Origin: Chryseotalea sp. WA131a
Lineage (GTDB): Bacteria > Bacteroidota > Bacteroidia > Cytophagales > Cyclobacteriaceae
Length of the DNA: 64,000 nucleotides
Direction: 5' to 3'
Assembly (NCBI GenBank): GCA_025370075.1
Contig: CP073016.1
Coordinates: 1,240,001 to 1,304,000 of the forward strand
Shown here: positions 34,200 to 43,714 of the stretch, one piece after another
Numbering within the stretch: position 1 is the first letter of the stretch
Layout: each line of letters opens with the position of its first letter
Program-made: the position numbers and the translations under genes
Notes under the pieces: model-generated
What the model saw: the letters and a program-made list of their open reading frames with translations, nothing else
What the model was told of the DNA's origin: nothing
The model's database searches: none

Positions 34200-36047
34200 A
34201 TGAAGTTTTTAGCACTTTTATTTTTAGTAGTGGTGTCCCTTCCATCCATTGGTCAGCGGGAATACTGGCAGCAACGCGTGGAGTATACGATGGAAGTATC
34301 GTTAGATGATGCCACCCATCGTGTAAACGGTAATCAGAGATTGGTATATTTTAACAATTCGCCCGATACGTTAGCAAAAGTATATTATCACCTTTATTTC
34401 AATGCCTTTCAGCCCGGCAGCATGATGGATGTACGATCACGCAACCTGCCCGACCCCGACAGAAGAGTGATGGATCGCATCTCAAAATTGAAAGAGCATG
34501 AAATTGGATATCAGCACATTCAATCCTTAAAACAAGACGGAAAAGATGTTTCCTATAAAGTCAATGGAACCATCCTAGAGGTAACGCTCAATAAACCCAT
34601 CCTTCCAAAATCAAAAACTGTTTTTGAGATGAAGTTTGAAAGTCAGATGCCGCAACAAATCCGTAGAAGTGGCCGCAACAACCGCGAGGGTATTTCTTAC
34701 TCGATGACACAGTGGTATCCCAAACTGGCAGAATATGACTATCAAGGTTGGCACGCTTATCAATATGTGGCGCGCGAGTTTCATGGGGTGTGGGGAGATT
34801 TTGATGTCAAGATTTCCATCCATCCGAAGTATGTAATCGGTGGAACCGGCAAGCTACAAAACCCAGAACAAATCGGTCATGGCTATGAAGGTTCCTCCAC
34901 TAAAGTAAACCGACCCAACGGAAACCTAACATGGCATTTTTTAGCCAAGGATGTAATTGATTTTGCCTGGGCTGCAGACCCTGATTATACGCATGATAAG
35001 GCCAAAGTACCCAACGGACCAGAGTTACATTTCTTCTACCAAAAAAATGAAAAGACTGCTGATACTTGGAAGAAAGTACAAGATATAGCGGTCAAAGTCT
35101 TTCAACACTTGAATGAAAATTTTGGCAAATACCCATTCGATACCTATTCGATCATACAAGGTGGTGATGGCGGTATGGAATACCCCATGTGTACACTGAT
35201 ATTAGGTGAAGGAAGTTTGGATGGGGTAGCTGGCACTATGGCCCACGAGGTAGCTCACAGTTGGTACCAGATGACGTTGGCCTCCAATGAATCTTTGTAC
35301 GCATGGATGGATGAAGGCTTTACTGACTTTGCCAGTGATGAAGCAATGGATGTCATTACAGGTTCTGAACCTAACCACCGAAGCAGCTATCAAAGTTACT
35401 TTGCGTTAGTAAACAGCGGGTTGCAAGAGCCAGCCAATCAACACTCGGATCATTTTAATACCAACCGGGCGTATAGCATTATGGCTTATAGCATGGGTGC
35501 AGTTATGTTAGAGCAACTCAAATACCTTATCGGAAATCAAAATTTTTACAAAGGCATGAAGTTGTATTATAATTCGTGGAAAATGAAGCACCCTGAGCCG
35601 AATGACTTTATCAGGGTGATGGAAAAGGTATCCGGGCTTCAACTTCATTGGTATTTGCGCTATTGGATCAACACCACCAAAAGAATTGATTACGCCATCA
35701 GCAGTGTGATTGAAAAGGATGGCATTACGCTAGTTGACTTACAAAGAGTGGGCGAATTTCCCATGCCGATTGATTTGATAGTGACACTAAAGGATGGTAC
35801 AAAAGAACTCTACTATATTTCGATGAATGAATTGATGGGGAGCAAACCTTCAGAAGATAAAACAAAGCGAGCTATTGTTGAATCATGGCCTTGGGTGAAC
35901 TCGAACTATACCCTTAAAATCAATCGGAAAAGCAACGAAATTGAAAGCATTGAAATAGACCCTTCGCAGCGTATGGCCGATATCAACCGCAAAAATAACA
36001 AGATTGTCATTTCAGAGTTAGAACCTTACACTGACCCAATCAAGTAG
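34200..36047 (+). CDS. M1-family zinc metallopeptidase
   Basis: A 615-residue aminopeptidase-like protein with a signal peptide ending SIGQ (residue ~18). The N-terminal beta domain (~25-215) has TLAKVYYHLYFNAF. The exopeptidase motif is represented by QGGDGGMEYPM. The zinc site is HEVAHSW (~349) with the third ligand in WMDEGFTDFAS. These match gluzincin M1 enzymes; secreted Bacteroidota forms of this length are common. It cleaves N-terminal residues from peptides in the periplasm or outside. It starts 56 bases after the sigma operon and may have its own promoter. Confidence 0.93.
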   Translation: MKFLALLFLVVVSLPSIGQREYWQQRVEYTMEVSLDDATHRVNGNQRLVYFNNSPDTLAKVYYHLYFNAFQPGSMMDVRSRNLPDPDRRVMDRISKLKEHEIGYQHIQSLKQDGKDVSYKVNGTILEVTLNKPILPKSKTVFEMKFESQMPQQIRRSGRNNREGISYSMTQWYPKLAEYDYQGWHAYQYVAREFHGVWGDFDVKISIHPKYVIGGTGKLQNPEQIGHGYEGSSTKVNRPNGNLTWHFLAKDVIDFAWAADPDYTHDKAKVPNGPELHFFYQKNEKTADTWKKVQDIAVKVFQHLNENFGKYPFDTYSIIQGGDGGMEYPMCTLILGEGSLDGVAGTMAHEVAHSWYQMTLASNESLYAWMDEGFTDFASDEAMDVITGSEPNHRSSYQSYFALVNSGLQEPANQHSDHFNTNRAYSIMAYSMGAVMLEQLKYLIGNQNFYKGMKLYYNSWKMKHPEPNDFIRVMEKVSGLQLHWYLRYWINTTKRIDYAISSVIEKDGITLVDLQRVGEFPMPIDLIVTLKDGTKELYYISMNELMGSKPSEDKTKRAIVESWPWVNSNYTLKINRKSNEIESIEIDPSQRMADINRKNNKIVISELEPYTDPIK

Positions 36048-36081
36048 TCGGATTTCCGAAAAAAATTGCTAATCTTGAACC

Positions 36082-36531
36082 ATGGAAAAGAAAGCCGACA
36101 TTCAAAAAACCATCTACGACAACGCCAAATCTCACTTTCTTGGCAACTTCCCCGATTCATTGCCCATTGAGCAAGCCTATGTGCACATCGGCATGTATTT
36201 GGGATGGATAATCGAAACCGACCTTTATTCTGAATACTTTGAGGAAGAAGCTGCAGGGCAGATTTTCAGGTTTAAAAGACGTGAAATCTCATGTACTATA
36301 TTAAGTGAAATCTGGGATGGATATTTAGGCTTTGAACTATTTAACCGTTTCGGCAACTTTTTTACCTATTACTATTATGGAGGGGGGCTTTACCGTGCCG
36401 ATTACGATGATGTTTTGGTAAAGGGTTTACCTTCCATTTACCATGTTGTGGATAGTTGGGAAAATTATGAAAAAATGAAACAACGTATCAACTTGCGTTT
36501 TCTAGATTGGAAAAAACTAACCGGTAATTAA
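36082..36531 (+). CDS. Hypothetical protein, possibly DUF7832
   Basis: A 149-residue cytoplasmic protein. The phrase IEQAYVHIGMYLGWIIETDL and the middle CTILSEIWDGYLGFELF match what I recall of the DUF7832 group. The C-terminus is aromatic and basic (INLRFLDWKKL). Such proteins are often near polymorphic toxin immunity loci, but there is none here. It has no membrane segment and follows the peptidase gene by 34 bases. The function is unknown. Confidence 0.68.
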   Translation: MEKKADIQKTIYDNAKSHFLGNFPDSLPIEQAYVHIGMYLGWIIETDLYSEYFEEEAAGQIFRFKRREISCTILSEIWDGYLGFELFNRFGNFFTYYYYGGGLYRADYDDVLVKGLPSIYHVVDSWENYEKMKQRINLRFLDWKKLTGN

Positions 36532-36541
36532 AGGGTAAGAA

Positions 36542-38332
36542 TTAAAGTTGCTTTCCGTTTTTATCGATCACCATCACTTTATTTTCTCCGGCACTGTTAG
36601 TCATCTTGATTGACAATTCCCCTGATCCCGTGTTGAATATCAGTTCAGAAGGTGGCATATCCAGTTTAAAGTTATTGCTCCACGCCAAACCATCAGTTTT
36701 ATAAATTTTTGCAATAGTGGCTGGTAATTTATCTTGTACCTTTTCTTCAGAGTAGATGACCACAAAATAAACCTGCCCTTGCCCAATGACCGATGTAATG
36801 CATTTAATTACTGGTAAACTCCTTCTCTTCATGTTCGGCTGATCTACTGCAAAACTTGTCTTTAAATCTGGAATGCGTGAAGGCGTTATTGAATACAAAT
36901 AGCCAGTGGCCAGCGAATCTTTGTAGGCTAAACCTACCGTGTATCTATCCTCTACAATTGACAATGGTTTGAAGGGCAAATCGCGGTTTGACTCAATAAA
37001 CAAAGGAATAGAATCAGTGCCTGAGATCACCCACTTAGAAGCCTCCATAGTCGCCTCCCATTCAATCTCCTTTTTCAAACGTTCACGCTTGGCAAAATTC
37101 TGAGTGGTGTTTATTAAACTAATCAGCACCGATTTGGTGCCGTAAGATTTGGTGACAAAGTGATTGAAGTTGGCCAGCTCCGTATCGATATCGCGCTTCA
37201 TAATTCCTGACGATATGCTATCAATGGCTTTAAGATTTACTAATTCCACTTTCAGCGTATTTAATCTAATTTTTACATTAATTGAATCGCGTAAAGGCTT
37301 AAAAGCTATTTTATCCGACAGATACTCTAACTCTGCTTGCTTCATCCTGAATACAGCCAATGGCAAAGGGTCTTCATCGTATTTTTTCAATTGGGCGAAA
37401 AGTAAATTGTCAGAAAGTAGGCTCAGTTCATTTCTCACAGAAACAGAATCCCTACGAATTTTATCTCGTAATTTATTTAATGAGATATCGTAGGTAATCA
37501 GGTTATCGCGCATGGGGATAATCTCGGTTTTTACTTTTTCAGAGATCATATTTGCCCAACGCTTGTAATCCCACAACTTTAAATCATCGTCTAAAAAACT
37601 TACCGTAGTGGTGCCATCTTTTTTGTAATCCGAAATCTCCTTTAAGTCAACCACAGGGTTGTAAGAAGTTTTTCCAACTTGCTTTAAGGCAGATTTATAA
37701 CTGGAAATAGCCGTTTGAGTAGAGTCAAAACACGAAGTTAAATTTACCAAACTAACAACCTCTTTTTCATCGGAGCGAAGAAGTAACTCCTTTTCTGATT
37801 GATAGGCAGATTGAAGCTGTGTGAATATCTCCAATGACTTTCCGTACAACCTCTTGCAATTCAAAAAATGTTTTTTGGCTTCCTTTACCTTTTCCTTTCG
37901 CTCTTTCAATAAACTTACGCGAGTTTCCAAATCCAACCGAACATCAGAGAGTTTAATGCCAAATTCACCCGTGCGCAAATCTCTTCGGCTGTACATCTGG
38001 TAATACTCACCGTTTTTCTTAAGCTCTTTTTCAGTAATAGTATTGTAAACCTTATCAAAGAAAGTAACAGCCGAGTCGCATTGCGCCACCATCAACTCTG
38101 TATTTTTCAAAACATCGTTGTTTATGGCCTTCTCTTGCAAGGTAATGCCCATAAACAAAAAGGCATTAGGATTGTCGGTGGTTTCCTTTAGATATCGCTT
38201 TAGAAAGGGTTCAGCTCTCGCGTATTGCTTGGCTTGAAGCAATACAACCAATTCTTTATACTTGACTTTTTGTGCTAGGCTGGCGATAGAACAAAACAAA
38301 ATGACCAATAAGCAAGAAACTATTTTACTCAT
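36542..38332 (-). CDS. Large secreted helical protein of unknown function (possible TPR start)
   Basis: A 596-residue protein. ATG 38332 puts a clear signal peptide (IVSCLLVILFCSIASLAQ) at the N-terminus; an earlier ATG at 38380 lies in the terminal repeat of the neighbouring IS and is rejected. Residues ~20-90 look like tetratricopeptide repeats (YARAEPFLKRYLKE; NAFLFMGITLQEKA). The middle is a long run of charged helices and the last ~150 residues are beta-rich. No T9SS tail is seen. The left end of the IS256-type element is only 39 bases upstream, so the native promoter may have been displaced. Confidence 0.72.
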   Translation of the reverse strand: MSKIVSCLLVILFCSIASLAQKVKYKELVVLLQAKQYARAEPFLKRYLKETTDNPNAFLFMGITLQEKAINNDVLKNTELMVAQCDSAVTFFDKVYNTITEKELKKNGEYYQMYSRRDLRTGEFGIKLSDVRLDLETRVSLLKERKEKVKEAKKHFLNCKRLYGKSLEIFTQLQSAYQSEKELLLRSDEKEVVSLVNLTSCFDSTQTAISSYKSALKQVGKTSYNPVVDLKEISDYKKDGTTTVSFLDDDLKLWDYKRWANMISEKVKTEIIPMRDNLITYDISLNKLRDKIRRDSVSVRNELSLLSDNLLFAQLKKYDEDPLPLAVFRMKQAELEYLSDKIAFKPLRDSINVKIRLNTLKVELVNLKAIDSISSGIMKRDIDTELANFNHFVTKSYGTKSVLISLINTTQNFAKRERLKKEIEWEATMEASKWVISGTDSIPLFIESNRDLPFKPLSIVEDRYTVGLAYKDSLATGYLYSITPSRIPDLKTSFAVDQPNMKRRSLPVIKCITSVIGQGQVYFVVIYSEEKVQDKLPATIAKIYKTDGLAWSNNFKLDMPPSELIFNTGSGELSIKMTNSAGENKVMVIDKNGKQL

Positions 38333-38370
38333 GAGTAGGTTTAATTGGTCGAAGTTATCAAAATCCGGCT

Positions 38371-39555
38371 TAATGGACATTTATTAGGCTGAAACCCTTG
38401 CAAATTATTGAATGCCATAGCTTTAGGTCAAATCAAAGCTATGAATAAAAAAACTGCATTCACTGCGGGTCTAAAATGACCAAAAAGAATGGTAAGGTCA
38501 AAGGTATTCAATTGTATAAATGCACTTCTTGCGGTAAGCAATTCTTAGGTGGTGAGCGATTGGATAGCCATTTGCTATGGCAAGAATACACCGAGGGGAA
38601 ACAGACCTACCAACAGTTGAGCGAACAGTACGGCTGCTCTATCAAGACAATTCAACGAAGGTTGGATAAAGTGAATGTGAAAACACCAGCCCTGGAAAAA
38701 GCAGCGGTAGTGGTGTTGATGGACACGACCTATTTCGGACGGGCCTTTGGCGTGATGCTGTTCAAAGATGCCTATAGCGGCAAGAACCTTTATAAACAAT
38801 ACGTGAAGAATGAAACGAACAGTTTGTACGGGGCAGGGCTTTTGTTTTTGAAAGAGAGCGGACTTGACATAAAGGCCATTGTCTGCGATGGAAGGAAAGG
38901 GCTGCTCGCCTTAATGCCAACCGTACCCAAGCAAATGTGCCAGTTCCATCAAGTGGCTATCGTTACGCGATACCTCACACGCAAGCCCAAGGTGCAAGCG
39001 GCCAAGGAGCTACGTGAACATGCGTTGTTGCTATCTAAAACAGACAAAGAAAGTTTTGAAGGGGCCTGACCGCCTGGCATACAAAGTGGGAACAATTCCT
39101 CAATGAACGCAGCAAAGACAAAGCAGGAAAAAATCGGTACACACACCGCAAGCTCCGCAGCGCCTATAGAAGTTTGAAGACCAACTTGCCTTGGCTCTTC
39201 ACATTTTACGATAATATGGAACTCAACATTCCCAACACCACTAATGCCATTGATGGCCACTTTGCAGATATGAAAAACAAACTACGAAACCATAACGGAC
39301 TGTCTTTGAACAGGAAAATGAAATTCATTGATGAGTTTTTGAAGGCATGAGGGTTCTCCAAAATATCAACAGGCCACCCTTTGGATGACCTGTCAAAAGA
39401 CATTTTGTCGAACCGTCAAGGCATCCCTGATAGGTTGCTCTCCAGCAGGGCCTACTTCCGTTTCACCATTGACACAACAAACTTAAGAACATCATACATT
39501 GGATGTGCAAATCAACCCAAATCCCAAAAATAAACAGCCTAATAAATGTCCATTA
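38371..39555 (+). mobile_element. IS256-variant (Zn-binding type) insertion sequence, 1,185 bp
   Basis: The ends are 21-bp perfect inverted repeats: TAATGGACATTTATTAGGCT plus G at 38371-38391, and the reverse complement at 39535-39555. One transposase frame, interrupted by shifts, fills 38441-39350; ~180 bases after it are non-coding. No target duplication is visible. An additional copy of the right-end repeat lies 19 bases further right (39575-39595). Confidence 0.88.
38441..39350 (+). pseudogene. IS256-variant transposase, two apparent -1 frame breaks
   Basis: The main frame (38476-39069) has the second half of a zinc ribbon (YKCTSCGKQF) and catalytic Asp in VLMDTTYFGRAFG and IVCDGRKGLL, then QMCQFHQVAIVTRYL. 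Two breaks are seen. At the start, an A7 run (38447-38453) separates ATG 38441 from codons that read CIHCGS, the first zinc-ribbon half. At 39061-39064 a G4 run precedes the stop at 39067, while the -1 frame goes on to 39350 with WHTKWEQFLNE and NTTNAIDGHFADMKNKLRNH. One extra base at each run would restore a whole protein of ~300 residues. It is either decayed, translated with slippage, or affected by homopolymer errors. Confidence 0.8.
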
Positions 39556-39574
39556 AAGACTATCGTCTAAAAAA

Positions 39575-39595
39575 CAGCCTAATAAATGTCCATTA
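39575..39595 (+). repeat. Solo copy of the IS256-variant right terminal repeat
   Basis: Identical over 21 bp to the right end of the element at 39535-39555, with 19 bases (AAGACTATCGTCTAAAAAA) between. It contains an ATG (39586) in frame with the tlpA-like gene, so it could supply an alternative start. It is likely a trace of an earlier insertion or an aborted second transposition. Confidence 0.85.
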
Positions 39596-39648
39596 CTCCC
39601 AAAATCCCGACATTTGGTAAACAATTACTAAGCCATTACTTGCAGATT

Positions 39649-40233
39649 ATGCTAAAAGCCACTTTTTCTTGGATTAAATCAATTGCAGGAGCACTACTTA
39701 TTTTGGTTGTTTTAAAATACACCGGGCTGCTCGGCTATGTTACCCAAGTATCCCAATCCATGGTCATTAAGACGGGGTTGCTAGATGCGTCAACCGATGA
39801 CAAGGGCAGGGAGTTGTTTGATTATGATTTCGCCATAAAGAACTTGAGCGGTGAGAAATTTTCGTTTGATCAATACAAAAGCAAAGTTGTTTTCTTAAAT
39901 CTTTGGGCGACTTGGTGTGGGCCTTGCAAAGCCGAAATGCCAGCTATTCAAAAATTATACGATGAAGTTGGAGCCGATGATATCTCGTTTGTGATGCTTT
40001 CCATCGATCGAGACAGAGATCAGCACAAAGTGGAAAAGTATGCAAAAGATAAGGCGTACACTTTTCCGATATTTATGCCATCCGGGTTTTTAACAGATCA
40101 ACTAAACGTACCCTCCATCCCCACCACTTTTATTATTGACAAATACGGAAAGATTGTGGCCAAGGAGGTAGGCACCACAAATTTCAACACCCCTAAGTTT
40201 AAGAAGTTCTTGAAAGAACTGGCTGGTAAGTAG
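39649..40233 (+). CDS. TlpA/ResA-like membrane-anchored thioredoxin
   Basis: A 194-residue thiol-disulfide protein. One N-terminal membrane helix (SIAGALLILVVLKYTG) is followed by a periplasmic thioredoxin fold. The active site is WATWCGPCK (C90, C93) and the cis-Pro loop is VPSIPTTFIID. Such proteins keep periplasmic cysteines reduced, for example for cytochrome c maturation. ATG 39649 puts the helix at the N-terminus. The longer frame from 39586 begins inside the solo IS repeat; if used it would add 21 IS-derived residues. The nearby IS ends may influence transcription. Confidence 0.9.
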   Translation: MLKATFSWIKSIAGALLILVVLKYTGLLGYVTQVSQSMVIKTGLLDASTDDKGRELFDYDFAIKNLSGEKFSFDQYKSKVVFLNLWATWCGPCKAEMPAIQKLYDEVGADDISFVMLSIDRDRDQHKVEKYAKDKAYTFPIFMPSGFLTDQLNVPSIPTTFIIDKYGKIVAKEVGTTNFNTPKFKKFLKELAGK

Positions 40234-40278
40234 CTTTTTTAAGGAAATTAGTACTCGGTGATCGGTAAGTCGAGCAAT

Positions 40279-40971
40279 TCAGAATCTTTCTTTCAACAGC
40301 ATGGATTTCAACTTGGCCATGCCCACACTTGCCTTTTCGGTAATGAATTCAAGATTGACTAAATGTAAAATATCCGGTTTCTTTGGGTCAATGACGTACT
40401 TCTTTGTTTTATCGGGAACGTAATCAATTAAACTAGCCGCAGGGTACACCACCATGGATGTGCCGACTACCAAGAAAATATCAGCAGTAGAAGCAATTTG
40501 AGCGGCCACTTCCATCATGGGCACAGCCTCGCCAAACCACACAATGTTAGGCCGCAGTTGAGAACCTCTTTCGCATTTGTCGCCTTTCTTCAATTCCCAA
40601 CCATCAATGGGATAAATCAATGTGGGGTCTAGCGTGCTACGTGATTCAAATAAACTTCCGTGCAAATGGATCACCTTTGATGACCCTGCCCGCTCGTGCA
40701 GATTGTCTACGTTTTGCGTGATGACGGTAACCTTAAAATCTTTTTCCAACTCTGCTAAAATCTCATGACCGCGATTGGGTTTCGCTGCTAATCCCGTTTT
40801 TCTTCGCTGATTGTAAAACTCCAGCACCATTTCAGGATTTTTTCTCCAACCTTCTGGCGTGGCAACATCTTCTACTTTATGGCCTTCCCATAATCCACCT
40901 GAATCGCGAAAAGTTGCAATGCCACTCTCGGCACTGATGCCGGCACCTGTTAGGGCGATTAGTTTTTTCAT
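40279..40971 (-). CDS. cobB: Sirtuin-type NAD-dependent protein deacylase
   Basis: A 230-residue Sir2 protein. Motifs are TGAGISAESGIATFRD (NAD), TQNVDNLHERAG and the catalytic His in IHLHGSL. The zinc-ribbon cysteines that normally follow the His are missing: only one Cys (GDKCERGSQLRP) is seen, as in other Bacteroidota and class III-like forms. It removes acyl groups, perhaps succinyl or acetyl, from protein lysines. Start at ATG 40971 is preferred over the in-frame TTG at 40977. The gene runs opposite to tlpA and follows the S9 peptidase in the same direction with ~75 bases between. Confidence 0.88.
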   Translation of the reverse strand: MKKLIALTGAGISAESGIATFRDSGGLWEGHKVEDVATPEGWRKNPEMVLEFYNQRRKTGLAAKPNRGHEILAELEKDFKVTVITQNVDNLHERAGSSKVIHLHGSLFESRSTLDPTLIYPIDGWELKKGDKCERGSQLRPNIVWFGEAVPMMEVAAQIASTADIFLVVGTSMVVYPAASLIDYVPDKTKKYVIDPKKPDILHLVNLEFITEKASVGMAKLKSMLLKERF

Positions 40972-41045
40972 CTCCAAAAAAAGAAGTTAACTATAAGAAG
41001 TTAGAATGTTGAAGGAAAAGAAAATCTGTGAATCTCTGACAACTT

Positions 41046-43082
41046 TCACTTTAGTTTTCGATCAAAAAAATCCTTTGACGTTGCAAATACTTTCGCCCAA
41101 CTTTCATACCGCAAAAATCCATGCACCTCATCGGGCAAAACCAAAAGTTCCACATCGATTTTTCTCTCACGGAGCTTTTCAACTAAATCAATTGTTTGCT
41201 GGAAGTTGACGTTGCGGTCATCATCGCCATGCACAAATAATACTGGTGCTTTCCATTTTGATAAATCAGCATTGGGTGATGACCTCAATGCTAACTCTCT
41301 TTCTTCTTTGCGAATGCCCCAACTATTGGTGGCATCTTGCCCATCAAAGGACCAGTCGTGCACGCCATGTAAATCAACACCCGCTTTAAAAATTTCCGGG
41401 TTGCGCGACAAACCCATTGCTGTCAAATATCCTCCATACGAGCCACCCCACAAACCAATTTTGGTTACCTCTACTTCAGGCAAAGTTTGCAAATACTTCG
41501 CGGCAGCTACCACATCTTGGTACTCACTCGCACCACGCGGTCCTTGGTTTTGAGCCATCCTAAAATCGCGGCCATAGCCCACACCATTCCGATAGTTAAC
41601 AGCCAACACTGCATAACCTTGGTTAGCTAAAAAGTTATTGAAGGCGTAGCAATGGCTGTAATAATCGCTGTAATGAAATCCCAAGAGCATTTGACGAATA
41701 GGCCCACCATGCATATACACAATGCCCGCTCGCTTGCCTACCACATTGCGATTGATAAACAATTGCCCGTGAACACTTGTGCCATCGGCTGCTTTAAAGA
41801 TTACTTGCTCTGGTTTTACAAAACCTACTGGAGAGAAATTGGTAAGCTTACTAGAATTGATAACTGCCACCGCTTTTCTTGCTTCATCAACACGCACCAA
41901 CATTTTGGCCGCGTTGAAGGTAGCTCTAAAACAATACAATTCGCTTCCACCAAAGGCAGGAAACATCTCAATGCCTTCGCCTGACGTTACGGCCACTGGG
42001 CTTCCACTATTTACAGAAGATTTCCAAATATGCCTGCGGTCGATGTCTTCACGATTGCCATCAAAATAAATAAAGTCATGAGCGGAATTTAAAGTGTAGT
42101 TTTCTACTTCACCATCGCCCGGGGTAATATCTTTCACATCAGTGCCCTCGGGGGTGATAGAGTACACATGGTTCCACCCTTGGTGCTCGGATTGAAATAA
42201 AATCCGATTGGTAATTGTCCACGCCAGGGGCATTGAAACAGTTTGTGCGAAGCCACCATCGGCTGCGGGCGAATTCCAAATTGATTTTGCCTTTGCTGTC
42301 TCAACATCGGCCGTCATAATTGAGAACCTGGAGCCTACCGTGTAATTCTCTAGCTCCCCAATTTTGTTTCCCGGGAAGCGGAGAAAGGCAATACTCTTGC
42401 CATCGGGCGACCACACCGGAGAGCCATCGTTGGTTACGTCTGGTGCAATCCATTTTATTGTTTTACTGATGGTATGGAACACCCCAACAAAACTATGATC
42501 TCCCCGATTGCTGGTAAACAAGATTTCAATTCCACTGGGTGAAAACTTGGGGCCACTGTTAAAACCTCTTGCCGTAAAAAGCAGCTTTGGTGTGGCATTC
42601 ACTTCCAAGGTAGATTCATAAATCTGACCTGCTTTAGCAAATAAAAATTTCAAGCCATCTCGATAAAAAAGAGGGCTACTGCCTTGCGTGATTTTTGTGG
42701 GCTGGTTTTTGGACGCAATGTCTTTGAAATAAATGGCCATGTCGGGCCAATCGGGCAAACTAGCCGGGTTGGGACTTTGTCCATTTCTGTTAGGGCCACC
42801 TCCACGACAGAATAACAACTTTAGTCCATTGGGTGAAAACGTCAATTGCGAAATCTCTTGCCCATCATCTTGCTGATAATCCGTAAATAGCTTTGGTAAC
42901 TCGTTGCCTAATTTAATCATGATGTTGCGCTTGCCATGGTCGTTGATTACCCAGGCAATATTTTTCCCATCGGCAGAGGAAGCAAAGCTTGATTCTGTGG
43001 GGTGGCTCATAAATTGCTCAAGAGCAGTTTGGCAAAAAGCCTGCGTAGATAAAAGCAGCACTAGATAGAAAAGTTTTTTCAT
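41046..43082 (-). CDS. S9-family (prolyl oligopeptidase-type) secreted peptidase
   Basis: A 678-residue serine peptidase with a signal peptide ending AFCQ (residue ~18). Residues ~20-410 form a beta-propeller of PD40/WD40-like repeats (FSPNGLKLLF; FSPSGIEILFTSN; WSPDGKSIAFL). The C-terminal alpha/beta-hydrolase domain has Ser in GLWGGSYGGYLTAM, Asp in HGDDDRNVNF, and His in PDEVHGFLRY. These are the dipeptidyl-peptidase/acylaminoacyl-peptidase features. It probably acts on short peptides outside the cytoplasm. It is the first gene before the sirtuin in this direction. Confidence 0.92.
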   Translation of the reverse strand: MKKLFYLVLLLSTQAFCQTALEQFMSHPTESSFASSADGKNIAWVINDHGKRNIMIKLGNELPKLFTDYQQDDGQEISQLTFSPNGLKLLFCRGGGPNRNGQSPNPASLPDWPDMAIYFKDIASKNQPTKITQGSSPLFYRDGLKFLFAKAGQIYESTLEVNATPKLLFTARGFNSGPKFSPSGIEILFTSNRGDHSFVGVFHTISKTIKWIAPDVTNDGSPVWSPDGKSIAFLRFPGNKIGELENYTVGSRFSIMTADVETAKAKSIWNSPAADGGFAQTVSMPLAWTITNRILFQSEHQGWNHVYSITPEGTDVKDITPGDGEVENYTLNSAHDFIYFDGNREDIDRRHIWKSSVNSGSPVAVTSGEGIEMFPAFGGSELYCFRATFNAAKMLVRVDEARKAVAVINSSKLTNFSPVGFVKPEQVIFKAADGTSVHGQLFINRNVVGKRAGIVYMHGGPIRQMLLGFHYSDYYSHCYAFNNFLANQGYAVLAVNYRNGVGYGRDFRMAQNQGPRGASEYQDVVAAAKYLQTLPEVEVTKIGLWGGSYGGYLTAMGLSRNPEIFKAGVDLHGVHDWSFDGQDATNSWGIRKEERELALRSSPNADLSKWKAPVLFVHGDDDRNVNFQQTIDLVEKLRERKIDVELLVLPDEVHGFLRYESWAKVFATSKDFFDRKLK

Positions 43083-43107
43083 CTTGATGGAGAGTTAAAA
43101 TCTGCGA

Positions 43108-43128
43108 ACCCGTCCGCAGCTGGCGGGT
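43108..43128. repeat. GC-rich imperfect inverted repeat
   Basis: ACCCGTCCGCAGCTGGCGGGT folds into a 7-pair stem (one G-T pair) around CGCAGCT, in otherwise AT-rich DNA upstream of the S9 peptidase gene. No T tract follows, so it is not an obvious terminator. It resembles dispersed GC-rich palindromes in some Bacteroidota genomes. Confidence 0.45.
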
Positions 43129-43175
43129 CTTTGGTCAATTAATTCATTACCTAAAGTTACCAAATTGAGGACAAA

Positions 43176-43205
43176 GAAAAAGCCCTAGTTTCCCGAGGCC
43201 TTTTC
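43176..43205 (-). terminator. Terminator of the DUF3276 gene
   Basis: On the minus strand GAAAAGGCC...GGGCTTTTTC folds with one mismatch around a 12-base loop and ends in a T-rich tract. It lies 24 bases after the stop of the gene at 43229. Confidence 0.6.
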
Positions 43206-43228
43206 TGGTTTAGGTATAGGTAAAATTG

Positions 43229-43588
43229 TTAATCCCACTTTAGGTCAGACTCACCGTTTGGCTTGCTCGCTTCTACGGTCAAGGCTTCGCGTTCTTCGCG
43301 CTGGTCGAAGGAATCAAAATCAACATCAGGCATCAGTTCTTTCACATGATTGACTGTGTTACCCAATGCTTCCAAAAACTTTTTGAAATCCTCTTTGTAC
43401 AAAAATATTTTATGCTTTTCGTAGGTAAAGCCCTCGTCATCTTTGTTGAACCTTTTCTTGCTTTCCGTAATCGTCACGTAGTAGTCGTTGCTACGGGTCG
43501 ATTTCACATCAAAAAAGTACGTCCTCTTGCCGGCCTTTACTTTCTCAGAATAAATCTCGTCACGGCCATTGTTCTTTTGGTCTTCCAC
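43229..43588 (-). CDS. DUF3276 / PUR-alpha-like nucleic acid-binding protein
   Basis: A 119-residue protein. It has one PUR repeat-like domain at ~10-90 (YSEKVKAGKRTYFFDVKSTR; YYVTITESKKRF; IFLYKEDFKKFLEAL) and an acidic, unstructured tail. The family is present in most Bacteroidota; the Borrelia relative binds DNA and RNA. The precise function here is unknown. It has a good Bacteroidota promoter candidate 50 bases upstream and its own terminator, so it is monocistronic. Confidence 0.9.
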   Translation of the reverse strand: MEDQKNNGRDEIYSEKVKAGKRTYFFDVKSTRSNDYYVTITESKKRFNKDDEGFTYEKHKIFLYKEDFKKFLEALGNTVNHVKELMPDVDFDSFDQREEREALTVEASKPNGESDLKWD

Positions 43589-43638
43589 AGGGTTTAGGTT
43601 TTGGGTTAGGTTTCGTATTTAGGTAGTTTTGGTTCATT

Positions 43639-43669
43639 CGAAGGTACTATTTTACCAATTTAATGCAAA
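43639..43669 (-). promoter_or_regulatory. Bacteroidota-type promoter for the DUF3276 gene
   Basis: On the minus strand: TTTG, exactly 19 bases, then TACCTTCG. This is one base from TTTG-N19-TAnnTTTG. The expected leader is about 44 bases. Confidence 0.58.
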
Positions 43670-43714
43670 GAATAGGTACAATTTTTACACATTAATCCGT
43701 TTATTTAGGTTCTA

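Noticed and set aside
39586..39648. N-terminal extension of the TlpA-like protein
   Set aside because: It begins in the solo IS repeat; the anchor helix starts at ATG 39649. It remains possible that the IS start is used at low level.
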